64,000 nucleotides of DNA, from assembly GCF_000317835.1 (NCBI RefSeq), contig NC_019793.1, positions 682,001 through 746,000 of the forward strand. The letters run 5' to 3'. The notes beneath the pieces were generated by a model. That model was given only the letters and a program-made list of their open reading frames with translations. It did no database searches and was not told where the DNA came from. Numbering within the stretch: the first letter of the stretch is position 1; every line of letters starts with the position of its first letter. Origin of the DNA: Deinococcus peraridilitoris DSM 19664. Lineage in GTDB: Bacteria > Deinococcota > Deinococci > Deinococcales > Deinococcaceae. The translations under genes and the position numbers were made by a program. Positions 7,175 to 15,779 of the stretch are shown piece after piece.

Positions 7175-8689
7175 TCAGGTGCCGCAGAACGTGCGGTAGC
7201 AGGCCGTCACCTCCGCGCCGGCCGGTTCGGTGTATTCGGCCTGGTCCTGCGTCTCGTCGTAAGGCCGCCTGAGCGCACTCAGCAGGCGCCTGAAAGGGGC
7301 GAGATCTTCTTTTTCGGAAGCCGCTGACAACGCTTCCTCGACCCGGTGGTTGCGTGGGATGACCGCCGGGTTGACGCGGCGCATGCGCTCGGCCCGTTCG
7401 CTCCCTGCCAGGGCAGGTCCGCCTTCGCTCTCGCCGCGCGATCGCCAGCGGGCGAGCCAGGCGTCGGGCGTCTGCGGTTGGGGGAAGAGAGAGCGAAGCG
7501 GCATTTCGTCGCCGCACGCCGCGTCTGCAAGCCGGCGCCACCCGAGGGTGAAGTCCACCCCGTGCTGGTGCAGCAGCGTCAACCAGTCAGCCGCGAGCGC
7601 GCGGTCCGGCTCATCGTCGCCTCCCTCGCCACCTTGCAGGCCCAGCTTCTCTCTCTGGCCGTTCAAAAGCGCGGCAGCATACCACTCGGGGAAGGCATCG
7701 ATCACCTCGGTCGCCTGGCCGATGGCTTTCGATACGGCGCCCTCGCTCTCCTCTTCGGCGATGAGCGGCAGCAGGGTCTCGGCCAGACGTGCAAGGTTCC
7801 AGCGCGCAATCAGCGGCTGGTTGCTGTAGGCGTAGCGCCCACCGTGGTCAATGGAGCTGAACACCGCATCCGGGTCGTACGCCTCCATGAAGGCACACGG
7901 TCCGTAGTCGATCGTCTCGCCGGAAATCGTCATGTTGTCGGTGTTCATCACGCCGTGAATGAATCCGACGTTCATCCACCCTGCAATGAGGGCCGCTTGC
8001 CGCTGCGCCACACGCCGGAGCAGGGCAAGATACCGGTCGGTTGTATCGACGAGGTCTGGGTCATGCCGGGCAATGGCGTAGTCGGCGAGCTGCCCGACCC
8101 GCTGCGTTTCGCCGCGAGCGCCGAAGAACTCGAATGTGCCCACGCGCAAATGGCTCGCCGCCACGCGGGTGAGAACGGCACCGGGCAGAGGCTGCTGGCG
8201 GTATACGGGCTCGCCCGTGCCCGCCACGGCGAGTGCCCGTGTGGTCGGGATCCCGAGCGCGTCCATGGCTTCGCCGATCAGCACCTCACGCAACATGGGG
8301 CCAATGGCCGCCTTGCCGTCACCCCCCCGCGAGAACGGTGTGCGGCCCGAGCCCTTGAGCATGATGTCGCGGCGTCGTCCGAGCCGATCGATGACCTCAC
8401 CCAACAGCAAGGCGCGCCCGTCGCCCAGTTGAGGCGAGAACCCGCCGAACTGGTGGCCGGCATAGGCTTGGGCGAGCGGTTCGGCCCCCTCAGGAACTTG
8501 GTTGCCGGCAAAGATGGCGGCGCCTTCGGGCCCGTCCAGCACTTCGGGATCCAGCCCCAGTTCGAGCGCCAGTTCCTGGTTGAAGAACAGCAAGCTCGGT
8601 GAAGGAACGGAAGCCGGCTTCCAGGGCACGTAGAAGCCTTGCAGGTCCCGCGCATAGGTGTTGTCGAATCGAAAAGTGGAGGCAGACAT
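7175..8689 (-). CDS. selO: SelO-type protein adenylyltransferase (YdiU/UPF0061)
   Basis: 504 residues, normal for the SelO pseudokinase family, which transfers AMP from ATP to Ser/Thr/Tyr of target proteins in redox stress. Conserved blocks seen: AYAGHQFGGFSPQLGDGRA, KGSGRTPFSRGGDGKAA, GFIHGVMNTDNMTISGET (equivalent of the kinase catalytic loop), DYGPCAFMEAYDP, and a C-terminal YRTFCGT as in many family members, with Cys where some homologues carry selenocysteine or Ser. No clear Shine-Dalgarno site precedes the ATG at 8689. IS3-type transposase fragments lie on both sides in the opposite orientation, and the hairpin repeat follows the stop codon. Confidence 0.93.
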   Translation of the reverse strand: MSASTFRFDNTYARDLQGFYVPWKPASVPSPSLLFFNQELALELGLDPEVLDGPEGAAIFAGNQVPEGAEPLAQAYAGHQFGGFSPQLGDGRALLLGEVIDRLGRRRDIMLKGSGRTPFSRGGDGKAAIGPMLREVLIGEAMDALGIPTTRALAVAGTGEPVYRQQPLPGAVLTRVAASHLRVGTFEFFGARGETQRVGQLADYAIARHDPDLVDTTDRYLALLRRVAQRQAALIAGWMNVGFIHGVMNTDNMTISGETIDYGPCAFMEAYDPDAVFSSIDHGGRYAYSNQPLIARWNLARLAETLLPLIAEEESEGAVSKAIGQATEVIDAFPEWYAAALLNGQREKLGLQGGEGGDDEPDRALAADWLTLLHQHGVDFTLGWRRLADAACGDEMPLRSLFPQPQTPDAWLARWRSRGESEGGPALAGSERAERMRRVNPAVIPRNHRVEEALSAASEKEDLAPFRRLLSALRRPYDETQDQAEYTEPAGAEVTACYRTFCGT

Positions 8690-9385
8690 ATCAAACAGTC
8701 TGACGCCTGCCCATCGTCTTGCCGAACTCAGCTCACAGTCCCAGATTCGTGAGAAGCGGAATCAGGAAATCGAGACCACCAGTGACGTGGCCGAACCTAC
8801 AAATATCAGTTCGCCTTCCCGCACGACCGGCAGTCCATGACAGAGGTACGAGCGGACATGCCCCGTTTTTTGCAGTGGTACAACCAGGAATGCAAGCATT
8901 CGCCCTTGGGCTACAGTCACTTCACCGGCGCGCGCTCGCATCGCCGCCCGAAGTCAAATCTGAAGCACTACCCAACGACATGCTCATCACGCTGCAAGTC
9001 GATATCGCCTACGAGCGTCAAACTGCCAAGATCATGCCGACCCCAAAGAGAAGTACCTGCACCTCGGCAAAGCAGAGCAGGCCGAACGTCTCGGCAGGAC
9101 ACCCTTAGGTTATTGCTGTCCTGAGGGCAGTGTTCTTGGCGATGGAGGTTAAGCTCATCCGGTTCATGACAAGAAGCGGCATCAAGGCGAGGTGACAGCC
9201 CATGAAGCCGCTCTGCTTGATCCTACCGACCTCACCCTCGTCGACCCGGCTTTCGCGGCTCTAGGAGCGCAAGAAGGTACAGCTGCATTGTGCTGAGGGT
9301 TGTAAAATCTGGCTGTGCGACCGTATTCCAGCTTCAGGATTGACCAGTTGGCTGCCAGGCGCCGTACTCCAGTTACGCTGGAAGC
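8690..9385. other. Degraded stretch upstream of the split WYL regulator
   Basis: Apart from the IS3 OrfB fragment at 8837-8946, nothing coding can be supported. A short stop-free frame around 9190-9295 ending in a TGA (reading AALLDPTDLTLVDPAFAALG) may be the tail of a lost gene. The final bases TACGCT at 9374-9379 lie 6 nt before the GTG of the regulator and may be its -10 box. Confidence 0.4.
8837..8946 (+). pseudogene. IS3-family transposase OrfB, 3' fragment
   Basis: The frame reads RFLQWYNQECKHSPLGYSHF, closely matching the C-terminal end of IS3/IS150-type OrfB integrase domains (consensus wYN..R.H..LgY.tP). Similarity fades after about 35 codons into a frame without matches. It has the same orientation as the OrfA fragment at 6930, with selO and the hairpin repeat between them. 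Confidence 0.65.
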
Positions 9386-9492
9386 GTGAACCGCGTAGAT
9401 CGATTGTTCGCGCTGCTGCTGGTCTTTCAGCATCGGCAGCGTGTTACAGCGGCACAACTCGCCCGGCAGTTCGAAGTCAGTGAACGTACAGT

Positions 9493-10377
9493 AGACCTCC
9501 TGCGAAAGTCGTGGGCTAGGGTAGGGGATGGCGCACGAGCGGTACGAACGGACGATGAAGTTGAACCGCGTGCGGTTCAAGCGGCGAACCGGGGTGTACC
9601 CCGAAACCTTCGAGGCGATGCGCGACGTGCTTGATCAGCGCGAGCAGGCCAAGACAAAGGCGGGCCGTCCCGCAGCGCTCACCCCGGACGAGCAGTTGCT
9701 GCTCACACTGGAATTCTGGCGGGAGTATCGCACTCAAGCTCACCTCGGCGACGACTGGGGCGTGCACGAGACCACCGTGCTGCGCACCGTCGAGCGTGTC
9801 GAAGCCGCCTTGCTGGCCAGCGGCCAGTTCTCCTTGCCGCGTCGCTCGGCGCTGACGACCGAGACGGTGTACAGCGCGGTCCTCGTCGACGTGTCCGAAG
9901 TGCCGTGCGAGCGACCCAAAAAACAGCGGACGTGGTACAGCGGCAAGAAGAAGCGGCACACCCAGAAGATGCAGCTGATGATCGAAGCCGTCACGGGGCG
10001 GATTCTGTGCGTGGGAACCGGTCGCGGTGCGACCCATGACCTCACGCTGCTGCGCGACTCGGGCGTTCGGGTGCACCAAGAAACCGCTCTGATCACCGAC
10101 GCCGGGTATCAGGGCATCGCCCACGATCACACGCTCTCGCTGACCCCGCATAAAGCCACAGCGCGCGTCCCGCTCAGCGAAGAGCAGCGGCACGAAAACC
10201 GCGTGCTAGCGCACTTCCGCCAGAGGATCGAGCATGTCATCCGACGGCTGAAGATCTTCCGGGTGCTCAAGGAGACGTATCGTCATCGTCGCAGGCGCTT
10301 TGCGCTGCGCCTGCACCTGATCGCCGCCCTCGTCAACCTTACCCTTGACGTGCAGTCATGACTTTCGCAGGAGGTCT
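9493..10377 (+). mobile_element. Complete IS5-family element, ISL2-like, 885 bp
   Basis: Terminal inverted repeats share AGACCTCCTGCGAAAGTC perfectly (18 bp): left end starts at 9493, right end finishes at 10377. The flanks AGT (9490-9492) and AGT (10378-10380) form a 3-bp target duplication; deleting the IS plus one AGT rejoins the regulator in frame. Three-base duplications fit the ISL2 branch of IS5. One intact transposase frame fills the element, so it may be active. The clean ends and duplication indicate a recent insertion. Confidence 0.93.
9528..10361 (+). CDS. IS5-family DDE transposase
   Basis: 277 residues: an N-terminal HTH_Tnp_4-like region (GVYPETFEAMRDVL, then GRPAALTPDEQLLLTLEFWR) followed by a DDE_4-type catalytic domain. 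Likely acidic residues are the D in LVDVSEVPCERP, the D in LITDAGYQGI and the E in RIEHVIRRLKIFRVLK. Start ATG 9528 is preceded by GGGG; an alternative ATG at 9555 (MKLNRVRFKRR) is possible. It is uninterrupted and fills the element between the inverted repeats. Confidence 0.9.
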   Translation: MAHERYERTMKLNRVRFKRRTGVYPETFEAMRDVLDQREQAKTKAGRPAALTPDEQLLLTLEFWREYRTQAHLGDDWGVHETTVLRTVERVEAALLASGQFSLPRRSALTTETVYSAVLVDVSEVPCERPKKQRTWYSGKKKRHTQKMQLMIEAVTGRILCVGTGRGATHDLTLLRDSGVRVHQETALITDAGYQGIAHDHTLSLTPHKATARVPLSEEQRHENRVLAHFRQRIEHVIRRLKIFRVLKETYRHRRRRFALRLHLIAALVNLTLDVQS

Positions 10378-11220
10378 AGTGTACCGGGATGTACTCGCAT
10401 TAAACGAAGCCGGAGTGCCGATCGTTTCCATGCCCGGCCAGGGGTACGAGCTGATGGAAGGATACTTTCTTCCTCCCCTGGTGTTTACACCCGATGAAGC
10501 CCGCGCCATGTTCCTCAGCGGTCGATTCTTCGTCGCCCACGCAGGTGGCCGCACTGCGCAGGATGCACAGCTGGCCCTGGCAAAACTGGCGGTGGTTCTT
10601 CCTGCCGCCACACGTCAGGACGCTGAGCGGCAAGCCGCGCTTGTTTCATTCATAGAGGCACGAACACGAATTGACTTTGATTCCAGCCGCCTCCGGGAGC
10701 TCCAGGACGCTATCCAAAATCGACGGGTGGTTCACTTCTCGTACCACAGCCGGCACCGGGAGACGCCTACTTCACGTGTCGTCGAGCCGGAGCGGCTCTG
10801 GTACCACGTGAATGCCTGGTACCTGTCCGGGTACTGCCGTTCACGGCAGGCAACACGCTCCTTTCGCCTCGAGCGCATGGAGACCCTGCAGATCCTGACT
10901 GAACCCTTCGGAGAGCGCGTGACGAAACAAGGAGGACGTGCCTTTCAACTGGTTCGCATTCGTTTCCCTGACACTCAGGTGAGGTGGGTGATGGAACGTC
11001 AGCATTACGCCTTCCAGGAAGCCGTGGCGGAGGAAGGCGGCGTCATCATGACGTATAGAGTAGAAACCCTGAGTGAAATGCTGCCTTGGTTGTTGGGCTG
11101 GGGTTCGGCAGCGGAACCCCTCCATCCCCGCGAGTTACGTGACCGGGTCCGCGAGGAAGCGCAGCGTGTCGTGAGGCTCCTGACATAGGGTTGTCAGGAG
11201 CCCCGGTCCAAACTGTAGGT

Positions 11221-11517
11221 ATGCAAAGAGCACTCGAAGTCGTTCGGTACACGGTCAAACCCGGAAGTGAACAGTTGTCCCTGCAAGCATGGCCGGGAGC
11301 GGAAGCGGCCTTACGGAAGCGTTTCCCCGGCTTCGTCCGCTGCGTCCGGTCACGCGGAGACGAACGCCAATGGCTGGACGTGCTGGAGTGGCGCAGCCTC
11401 GACGACGCGTTACGTGCCGCTTCGGAAGCCTCGGGTATTCCAGAAGTCGCGGCGTGGATGGCGTGTATTGAAGAAGTGCAGAGTTTTGAGCATAGGGTGA
11501 TCGTGCACGAAGGGTAA
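11221..11517 (+). CDS. Small ABM-like (dimeric alpha/beta-barrel) protein
   Basis: 98 residues, starting MQRALEVVRYTVKPGSEQ, with FPGFVRCVRSRGDERQWLDV then LEWRSLDDALRAA, the layout of antibiotic-biosynthesis-monooxygenase-like small barrels. These bind or turn over small organic ligands, or serve as structural dimers; no activity can be assigned. It starts 32 bases after the stop of the broken WYL regulator and ends four bases before the next gene, so it is probably co-transcribed with them. A TTG at 11191 would give 10 more residues but lacks a better ribosome site. Confidence 0.65.
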   Translation: MQRALEVVRYTVKPGSEQLSLQAWPGAEAALRKRFPGFVRCVRSRGDERQWLDVLEWRSLDDALRAASEASGIPEVAAWMACIEEVQSFEHRVIVHEG

Positions 11518-11521
11518 CGGG

Positions 11522-11761
11522 ATGACTCGTGACGATCACGCGGATATTTCGTCATTGCCACTTGGTCCGATAAGCAGCCGCATGCTCCGATCAGTGGGCA
11601 TTACGACAATGGGTGATTTACGTGAGGCAGGTGCAGTTGAAGCCTTCGTGCGGTACAGGATTGTGGGCGAGCAGCCGTCGTTGAATTTGCTGTGGGCGTT
11701 GGTGGCGGGGCTGCGTGGAGCGCACTGGGCGAGTTTGGGATGGATGAAAAGGTCCGCCTGA
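11522..11761 (+). CDS. Stand-alone TfoX C-terminal-domain-like protein, probably frameshifted near its end
   Basis: 79 residues: LPLGPISSRMLRSVGITTMG followed by DLREAGAVEAFVRYRIVGEQ and PSLNLLWALVAGLRGAHW matches the C-terminal domain of TfoX, a helix-hairpin-helix-like module found alone or fused in competence regulators. The family normally continues after the HW with a helix; here the frame ends at 11761, while the next frame carries a plausible remainder, MDEKVRLKTQLREASLQ, ending at 11793. A one-base indel near 11745 would join them. It lies 4 bases after the ABM-like gene. Confidence 0.65.
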   Translation: MTRDDHADISSLPLGPISSRMLRSVGITTMGDLREAGAVEAFVRYRIVGEQPSLNLLWALVAGLRGAHWASLGWMKRSA

Positions 11762-11953
11762 AGACGCAGCTACGTGAAGCTTCACTGCAGTGAACGGTCA
11801 TAACGGCTGACTGGGTCGTCGGCTTGAGGCCGCACCTGCGATGGGTGTATGACCTCGGCATCCATAGCCAGGAAAACCACCCTCGGCTCAGCGAAAAACT
11901 AAGAGCGTGTCTATGAAGGGGATGGGTCAGGAGACGCTGGCAAGGTTTGAGGT

Positions 11954-12797
11954 GTGAAACGCAAACCGTACCCGAGTGACCTGACCCGTCGCCAGTTTAA
12001 ACACCTTGAAGTTCTGTTGCCCGCTGTAGCGACAAGTGGCCGACCTCGCCGCGTCGAGCCGTACGAGGTGATCTGGGCAATCTTCTACGTCCTGGCCAAC
12101 GGCTGCACCTGTCTTGGGCAGAACAGGCCGCAAAGCGGTTTGCGGCCTTGCCCGCTGGAGAAGTCTCCCGCACGACTTCCCCAAATGGCAGACGGTCTAC
12201 GCCTACTTTCGCCGTTTCGAGCGAGACGGTTGTTGGGAAGCCATCAATCGCGTGCTGCTGCGTCAAACTCGTCAGGCAGCAGGACGAGACCCAGACCCGA
12301 GTGCGGCGCTGCTGGATGCCCAGACGGTTCGTGGCGGTCCACAAGCTGGACCCCGAGGCGTAGACGCGGCCAGGAAGACCAATGGTCGGAAGCGGCATGT
12401 GCTGGTCGACACCCTGGGCTTGCTGCTGGTGGTGCTGATGACCAGTGCCAACGTTCAGGACCGGACCGGTGGGAAGTTGGTGCTGGCCTACGCCAAGCGA
12501 CGCTTCGCTCGCCTCAAGCTGGTGTGGGCCGATCAGCGCTATGAACACGGTCTGGTCGAGTGGGTGAAGCAGTGGTGCAAGTGGGTGCTGGAGATTGTTC
12601 GTCCGCCAGAAGGACAGCGCGGCTTTCGCATCTTGCCCAGACGTTGGGTCGTTGAACGCTCCCTGGCCTGGTATACCCGCTCCAGACGCCTTTCCCGCGA
12701 CTACGAAGGCCGAGCCAGAACCTCCGAGTCCTGGCTCTACCTCGCCAATATCCGCCTCATGCTCCGACGCCTTGAATCTACCCGTGACCCTTCATAA
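11954..12797 (+). pseudogene. IS5-family transposase broken by a 46-nt insertion
   Basis: GTG at 11954 begins MKRKPYPSDLTRRQFKHLEV and runs to AIFYVLANGCT; the continuation WRSLPHDFPKWQTVYAYFRR is in another frame from 12156 onward, then DAQTVRGGPQAG, GRKRHVLVDTLGLLL and WVVERSLAWYTRSRRLSRDY as in IS5/DDE_Tnp_1 enzymes. Removing 46 nt (12110-12155) restores an uninterrupted frame. The usual ADGGY motif around the second catalytic aspartate reads WADQRYEHG, so the protein may have been drifting already. Confidence 0.85.
12110..12155. repeat. 46-nt palindromic mini-insertion inside the transposase gene
   Basis: The insertion contains AGGCCGCAAA (12125-12134) and its exact complement TTTGCGGCCT (12139-12148) around a 4-base loop, with an outer GGGCA/TGCCC pair. 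CTG occurs at both junctions (12109-12111 and 12155-12157), which could be a 3-bp target duplication. It shifts the reading frame by one. It may be a mobile palindromic unit, or a palindrome formed by replication error. Confidence 0.75.
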
Positions 12798-12941
12798 ACA
12801 CGCTCTGAGAGCGTGAGGGCCGACCCGCATCGGCCGCCGAACGAGGGCGGTCCGCGCGCAGGCTCTCATGACGTTTGTTTCACCGAAACGAGCGGGGTGC
12901 GGGAACCGCCGGGACCCAGGTACCCGTCACTTTCCGTAGTG

Positions 12942-14072
12942 TTACAGCTTCAGCTTGTCCATCAATGCGCGTGCTTCATCTGCCCGCTCCGCCAGGAAGC
13001 TTCTGGTTTCGGCATGGTGCGCCGTCACTTCCGCAAAAGGCCGTCCGAAGATCGACTCCACCACCGGGATAAACTGCTCATCAAGGACGCTGACCGGCGG
13101 GAACGTGTAACGCAGGGCGGAAGTAGCCGCATAGGCGAAGCGCACCTCCTGGGGATCACCACGCCAACCAGCCTCGTGAAGACCAGCAAGATACTCTTCG
13201 AACACGACAGCATCGAGTTTCCTCAGTTTGTCCGCCTCCAGGCCGAAAAACATCACCGTGCCTGTGACCAAAGGCGCTATTTCCTCGCCAAGAGCACCGG
13301 TTCCCGTGAATGCCCAATCGAGGAGCACCGTTTGCTCCTGCCCGTTCGTCATTCTGCGCAGAAGATTACGCCGGAAGACATCCAGGTGACACAGGGTCTG
13401 CGGGAGACGTTCGAGCGCGCCAAGGAAGACCTCCCGGTCGTCCCATAGGGCCAACAGCCGATTGATGGCGTTCGGTTGGCCCAACAACTGAACGTGTGGG
13501 TGATCCGGGAACTGCCGGACTTCCCGGGCGGTCGTTGCGCAGAGTTCGATCCAGTGCCTGAGAAAGGAGCGGCTCATCCAGGGCCAGGAAGGTACGGGTG
13601 GACTCGTGAGGTAAGCAGCGTTGAACCGACCCAGTTCTCGTGCCACTCGCCCATAGTGCTCCAGCGTCCATTCACTGGTGCTTTCCTGGATGTCTTCCAG
13701 CCAGAGTCGATACTCATGCCCGGCCGTTTCGATGTGGTAGCAGCGTGGCGCGGCGAGTCCAGCAGGGAGGCGGGCAAAAAGTTCGGACTGGTACGCCAGT
13801 GGTTCGCGCTCCCAGTACCTGGGGGTTAACGGGTCGGTGCAGTCCGGGGAAGCACGGACGATTTTCTGAATTAGTGACCAGGGGTGAGTTGTACCGCGAT
13901 CCTGCGCTTGTCCAACGTAACGGTAGATGCTCCCTCCGCCCGCGCCCCCGTAAATTGTTCGGACGGTCCACTCGGTGATTTCCGCCGTGTCACTGTTCAG
14001 CGTCTGACGGACGAGGGTGGTGAGTACGGCTTCGTCAATGCTTCCATTCGCAGCGCCTTCAAGGGTGTCCAT
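12942..14072 (-). CDS. Aminoglycoside-phosphotransferase-family kinase
   Basis: 376 residues of the APH/ChoK-like kinase fold. The catalytic loop is LCHLDVFRRNLL (H-x-D with the metal-binding Asn) and the DFG-equivalent is VLLDWAFTGTG. The N-lobe has YGGAGGGSIYRYVG in the nucleotide-loop position. The family includes antibiotic, homoserine, choline and fructosamine kinases; the substrate is not deducible and resistance should not be assumed. GGAG precedes the ATG at 14072. It is separated by about 145 bp from the upstream oxidoreductase gene on the same strand. Confidence 0.85.
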   Translation of the reverse strand: MDTLEGAANGSIDEAVLTTLVRQTLNSDTAEITEWTVRTIYGGAGGGSIYRYVGQAQDRGTTHPWSLIQKIVRASPDCTDPLTPRYWEREPLAYQSELFARLPAGLAAPRCYHIETAGHEYRLWLEDIQESTSEWTLEHYGRVARELGRFNAAYLTSPPVPSWPWMSRSFLRHWIELCATTAREVRQFPDHPHVQLLGQPNAINRLLALWDDREVFLGALERLPQTLCHLDVFRRNLLRRMTNGQEQTVLLDWAFTGTGALGEEIAPLVTGTVMFFGLEADKLRKLDAVVFEEYLAGLHEAGWRGDPQEVRFAYAATSALRYTFPPVSVLDEQFIPVVESIFGRPFAEVTAHHAETRSFLAERADEARALMDKLKL

Positions 14073-14218
14073 GTCATCACTCCGTTCATCTTGCCGATTC
14101 CGTTCACCCTCACCCGTTGGTACGGCATCGAGCGCAAGAAGCTCATTCTCACCCCCGGCCTCACCGGTTCCGATCTGGAGTTGGCGTGACAGTCGGCCAT
14201 CCTCCTGAGAACGTCCTG

Positions 14219-15343
14219 TCAGGAGCCGCCATCCGCCACTGCGATCCGCTCAGCACAACGCCACCATCGACCTTCCCGCATCGCCCCGATCACCTCCGCT
14301 GCAACCCATCCATCCTCGAACGTCGGGTACGGTTCCGACGGATGCCCCCGGACGTCATCGAGGAACGCTCCGAAAAACTGATCCCATTGCGCCTGCACCG
14401 GATCTCCCACTCCAACGGGAACGTCCACCTCCTCCCACCCCTCGTTGAAGCGACGAAGCCGTTCGTTCGTCCACATGTCACCTTCGAGTGCCACGCTTCC
14501 ACGCTCGCCATGCAACACCAGCCGGCTCGGTTGCAACCGGCCCGGGCCATGCGTAAGGTGCACCAGCGCTGTCGCTTCTGAAGCGTCCGGAAAGCGGAGT
14601 TTCACCACCACCGAGTACGCGACGTCCACGGTCGGCTCCCTCCACTCTGCGCGTGCCAACTGCTCGTCCGTGAGAGGCATGAACAACTGGCAAAAGTCAT
14701 GAACGTCTCCCACGAACGGAACACGGGCTTGCAGGGGTCGGGCGTCCCCGGTCGCGGCGACGACTTCAGCGCCTGTGACGTATGTCAGTTGCTGCAGTTG
14801 GTGCGGGAATATGTTGTTGAGCATCCCGCCGCCCTGCTCGAGTTGATGAACCCAGGAGTACGGCGTCCGCTCGGCATCCCGAATCTGGATGAACGACTCG
14901 ATCTCGCGCATCTGCCCCACTGCTCCGCCGAGGATCAAGTCGCGTGCGGCGGTGTAGATGGGGTGCGCGTATCCCGTCGCAGCGTAGGCATGCCGAACAC
15001 CCATGCGGGGAGCGGTGGTGAACATCACGTGCGCTTCGGTCGCGGTGAGCGCGAGGGGCTTCTCGCACACCACGTGGCATCCAGCGGTCATGGCAGCGGT
15101 CGCGATGTCGAGGTGTGGTGCGGCTGGCGTAGCGATACAGACGATGTCGGGCTTTAAGGTATCTATGGCGTCTTGCCAACCGAATCGAACTTCTGGTATT
15201 CCAAGGCGTGCAACCAGCGCATACGCCGGTTCTGGAGTGCGTCCGCAGAGGGCAGCGATGCTCACTTCATGGTGTTGGAGGGCGCGTGCGTGACCTTCGG
15301 CGGCCCAGCCGCTGCCAACAACGATCGCTCGCAAGTTGGACAT
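14219..15343 (-). CDS. Gfo/Idh/MocA-family NAD(P)-dependent oxidoreductase
   Basis: 374 residues. N-terminal Rossmann fold with VVGSGWAAEGHARAL, the characteristic CEKPLALTATEA loop, and a C-terminal alpha/beta domain (GGGMLNNIFPHQLQQLTYVT, with the usual G-G-x-L-x-D position as GGGMLNN). The family oxidises sugars, inositols or reduces biliverdin-type substrates using NAD(P)H. The start at 15343 follows AGGAG in the leader and matches the family N-terminus MSNLRAIVVGSG. No pathway partners are adjacent, so the substrate is open. Confidence 0.9.
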   Translation of the reverse strand: MSNLRAIVVGSGWAAEGHARALQHHEVSIAALCGRTPEPAYALVARLGIPEVRFGWQDAIDTLKPDIVCIATPAAPHLDIATAAMTAGCHVVCEKPLALTATEAHVMFTTAPRMGVRHAYAATGYAHPIYTAARDLILGGAVGQMREIESFIQIRDAERTPYSWVHQLEQGGGMLNNIFPHQLQQLTYVTGAEVVAATGDARPLQARVPFVGDVHDFCQLFMPLTDEQLARAEWREPTVDVAYSVVVKLRFPDASEATALVHLTHGPGRLQPSRLVLHGERGSVALEGDMWTNERLRRFNEGWEEVDVPVGVGDPVQAQWDQFFGAFLDDVRGHPSEPYPTFEDGWVAAEVIGAMREGRWWRCAERIAVADGGS

Positions 15344-15779
15344 CCGTTCTCCTGCTGTGAGGACGCGTGTCGCATCCAGCAACGTGTGACAGTTCGAAAG
15401 GGCCAGGGTTGACTTGAAATAGTTGAGGAGAAGCAGGTGCTGCGGGGAATTGTTGTCAGTGTACACCTCGCGGAACACCAAGCGCTCCCCAGTACCTGTC
15501 CGATGGAAGCACATATTACTCAAGAGGCCGCACGGACTTTCGTTGAGCGTGCCTGTTTACGGTGTCACCAACTCAGAGAGGTTCACCGTCCTTTCCTCAT
15601 GCTCGGTGATGCCCAAAAAGCCGCTCCCGCTCCTGGAGTGAAAGCCGAAGCCATCAAACTCGGCATCCGAAACGACCACCCCTACCGACCACTCACTGGG
15701 GCAATACTTTACTGCGACGTTTTGAGTGGTAGTCAGCTCAAGCTCACGTACCTCGTGAAGATCGTCGAGAAACACCCAC
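15344..15779. other. Stretch without a supported gene
   Basis: Between the oxidoreductase start and the recombinase remnant no frame shows a recognisable domain. The part from about 15700 on may be the eroded N-terminal coding sequence of the recombinase. Confidence 0.4.

Larger units (their letters stand above)
9386..11188 (+). pseudogene. WYL-domain HTH transcriptional regulator, interrupted by an IS
   Basis: The 5' part (GTG at 9386 to 9492) encodes MNRVDRLFALLLVFQHRQRV followed by TAAQLARQFEVSERTV, a DeoR/HTH_11-type winged helix. The 3' part (10381-11188) continues without loss: YRDVLALNEAGVPIVSMPGQ, then a WYL-type ligand domain with RRVVHFSYHSRHRE and LWYHVNAWYLSGYCRSR. Removing the 885-bp IS and one AGT duplication restores one frame of 304 residues. 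WYL proteins are regulators that sense nucleotide or other ligands. As it stands the protein is truncated after 35 residues, so its regulon is probably deregulated. Candidate -10 TACGCT sits 6 nt before the GTG. Confidence 0.92.
11902..12806 (+). mobile_element. IS5-family element (IS427/IS1031-like), defective
   Basis: Imperfect terminal inverted repeats: AGAGCGTGTCTATGAAG at 11902-11918 and the complement of CTTCATAAACACGCTCT ending at 12806 (16 of 17 identical). Between them is a transposase gene broken by a palindromic insertion. No matching direct duplication is seen at the flanks (CTA on the left, GAG on the right), so the element may have lost one side by recombination or be old. Confidence 0.8.

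Noticed and set aside
11899..12809. Target-site duplication for the IS at 11902-12806
   Set aside because: Flanks read CTA and GAG; neither 2-, 3- nor 4-base windows match, so none is reported.
12942..14072. Antibiotic-resistance call for the APH-family kinase
   Set aside because: The fold is shared with many metabolic kinases, and nothing in the sequence or context indicates an aminoglycoside substrate.
14100..14189. Plus-strand frame ending in RWYGIERKKLILTPGLTG and a stop, with good codon usage
   Set aside because: It could be the 3' tail of a lost gene, but it is only about 30 codons, has no start, and overlaps the 5' end of the oppositely oriented kinase region upstream; no family could be named.
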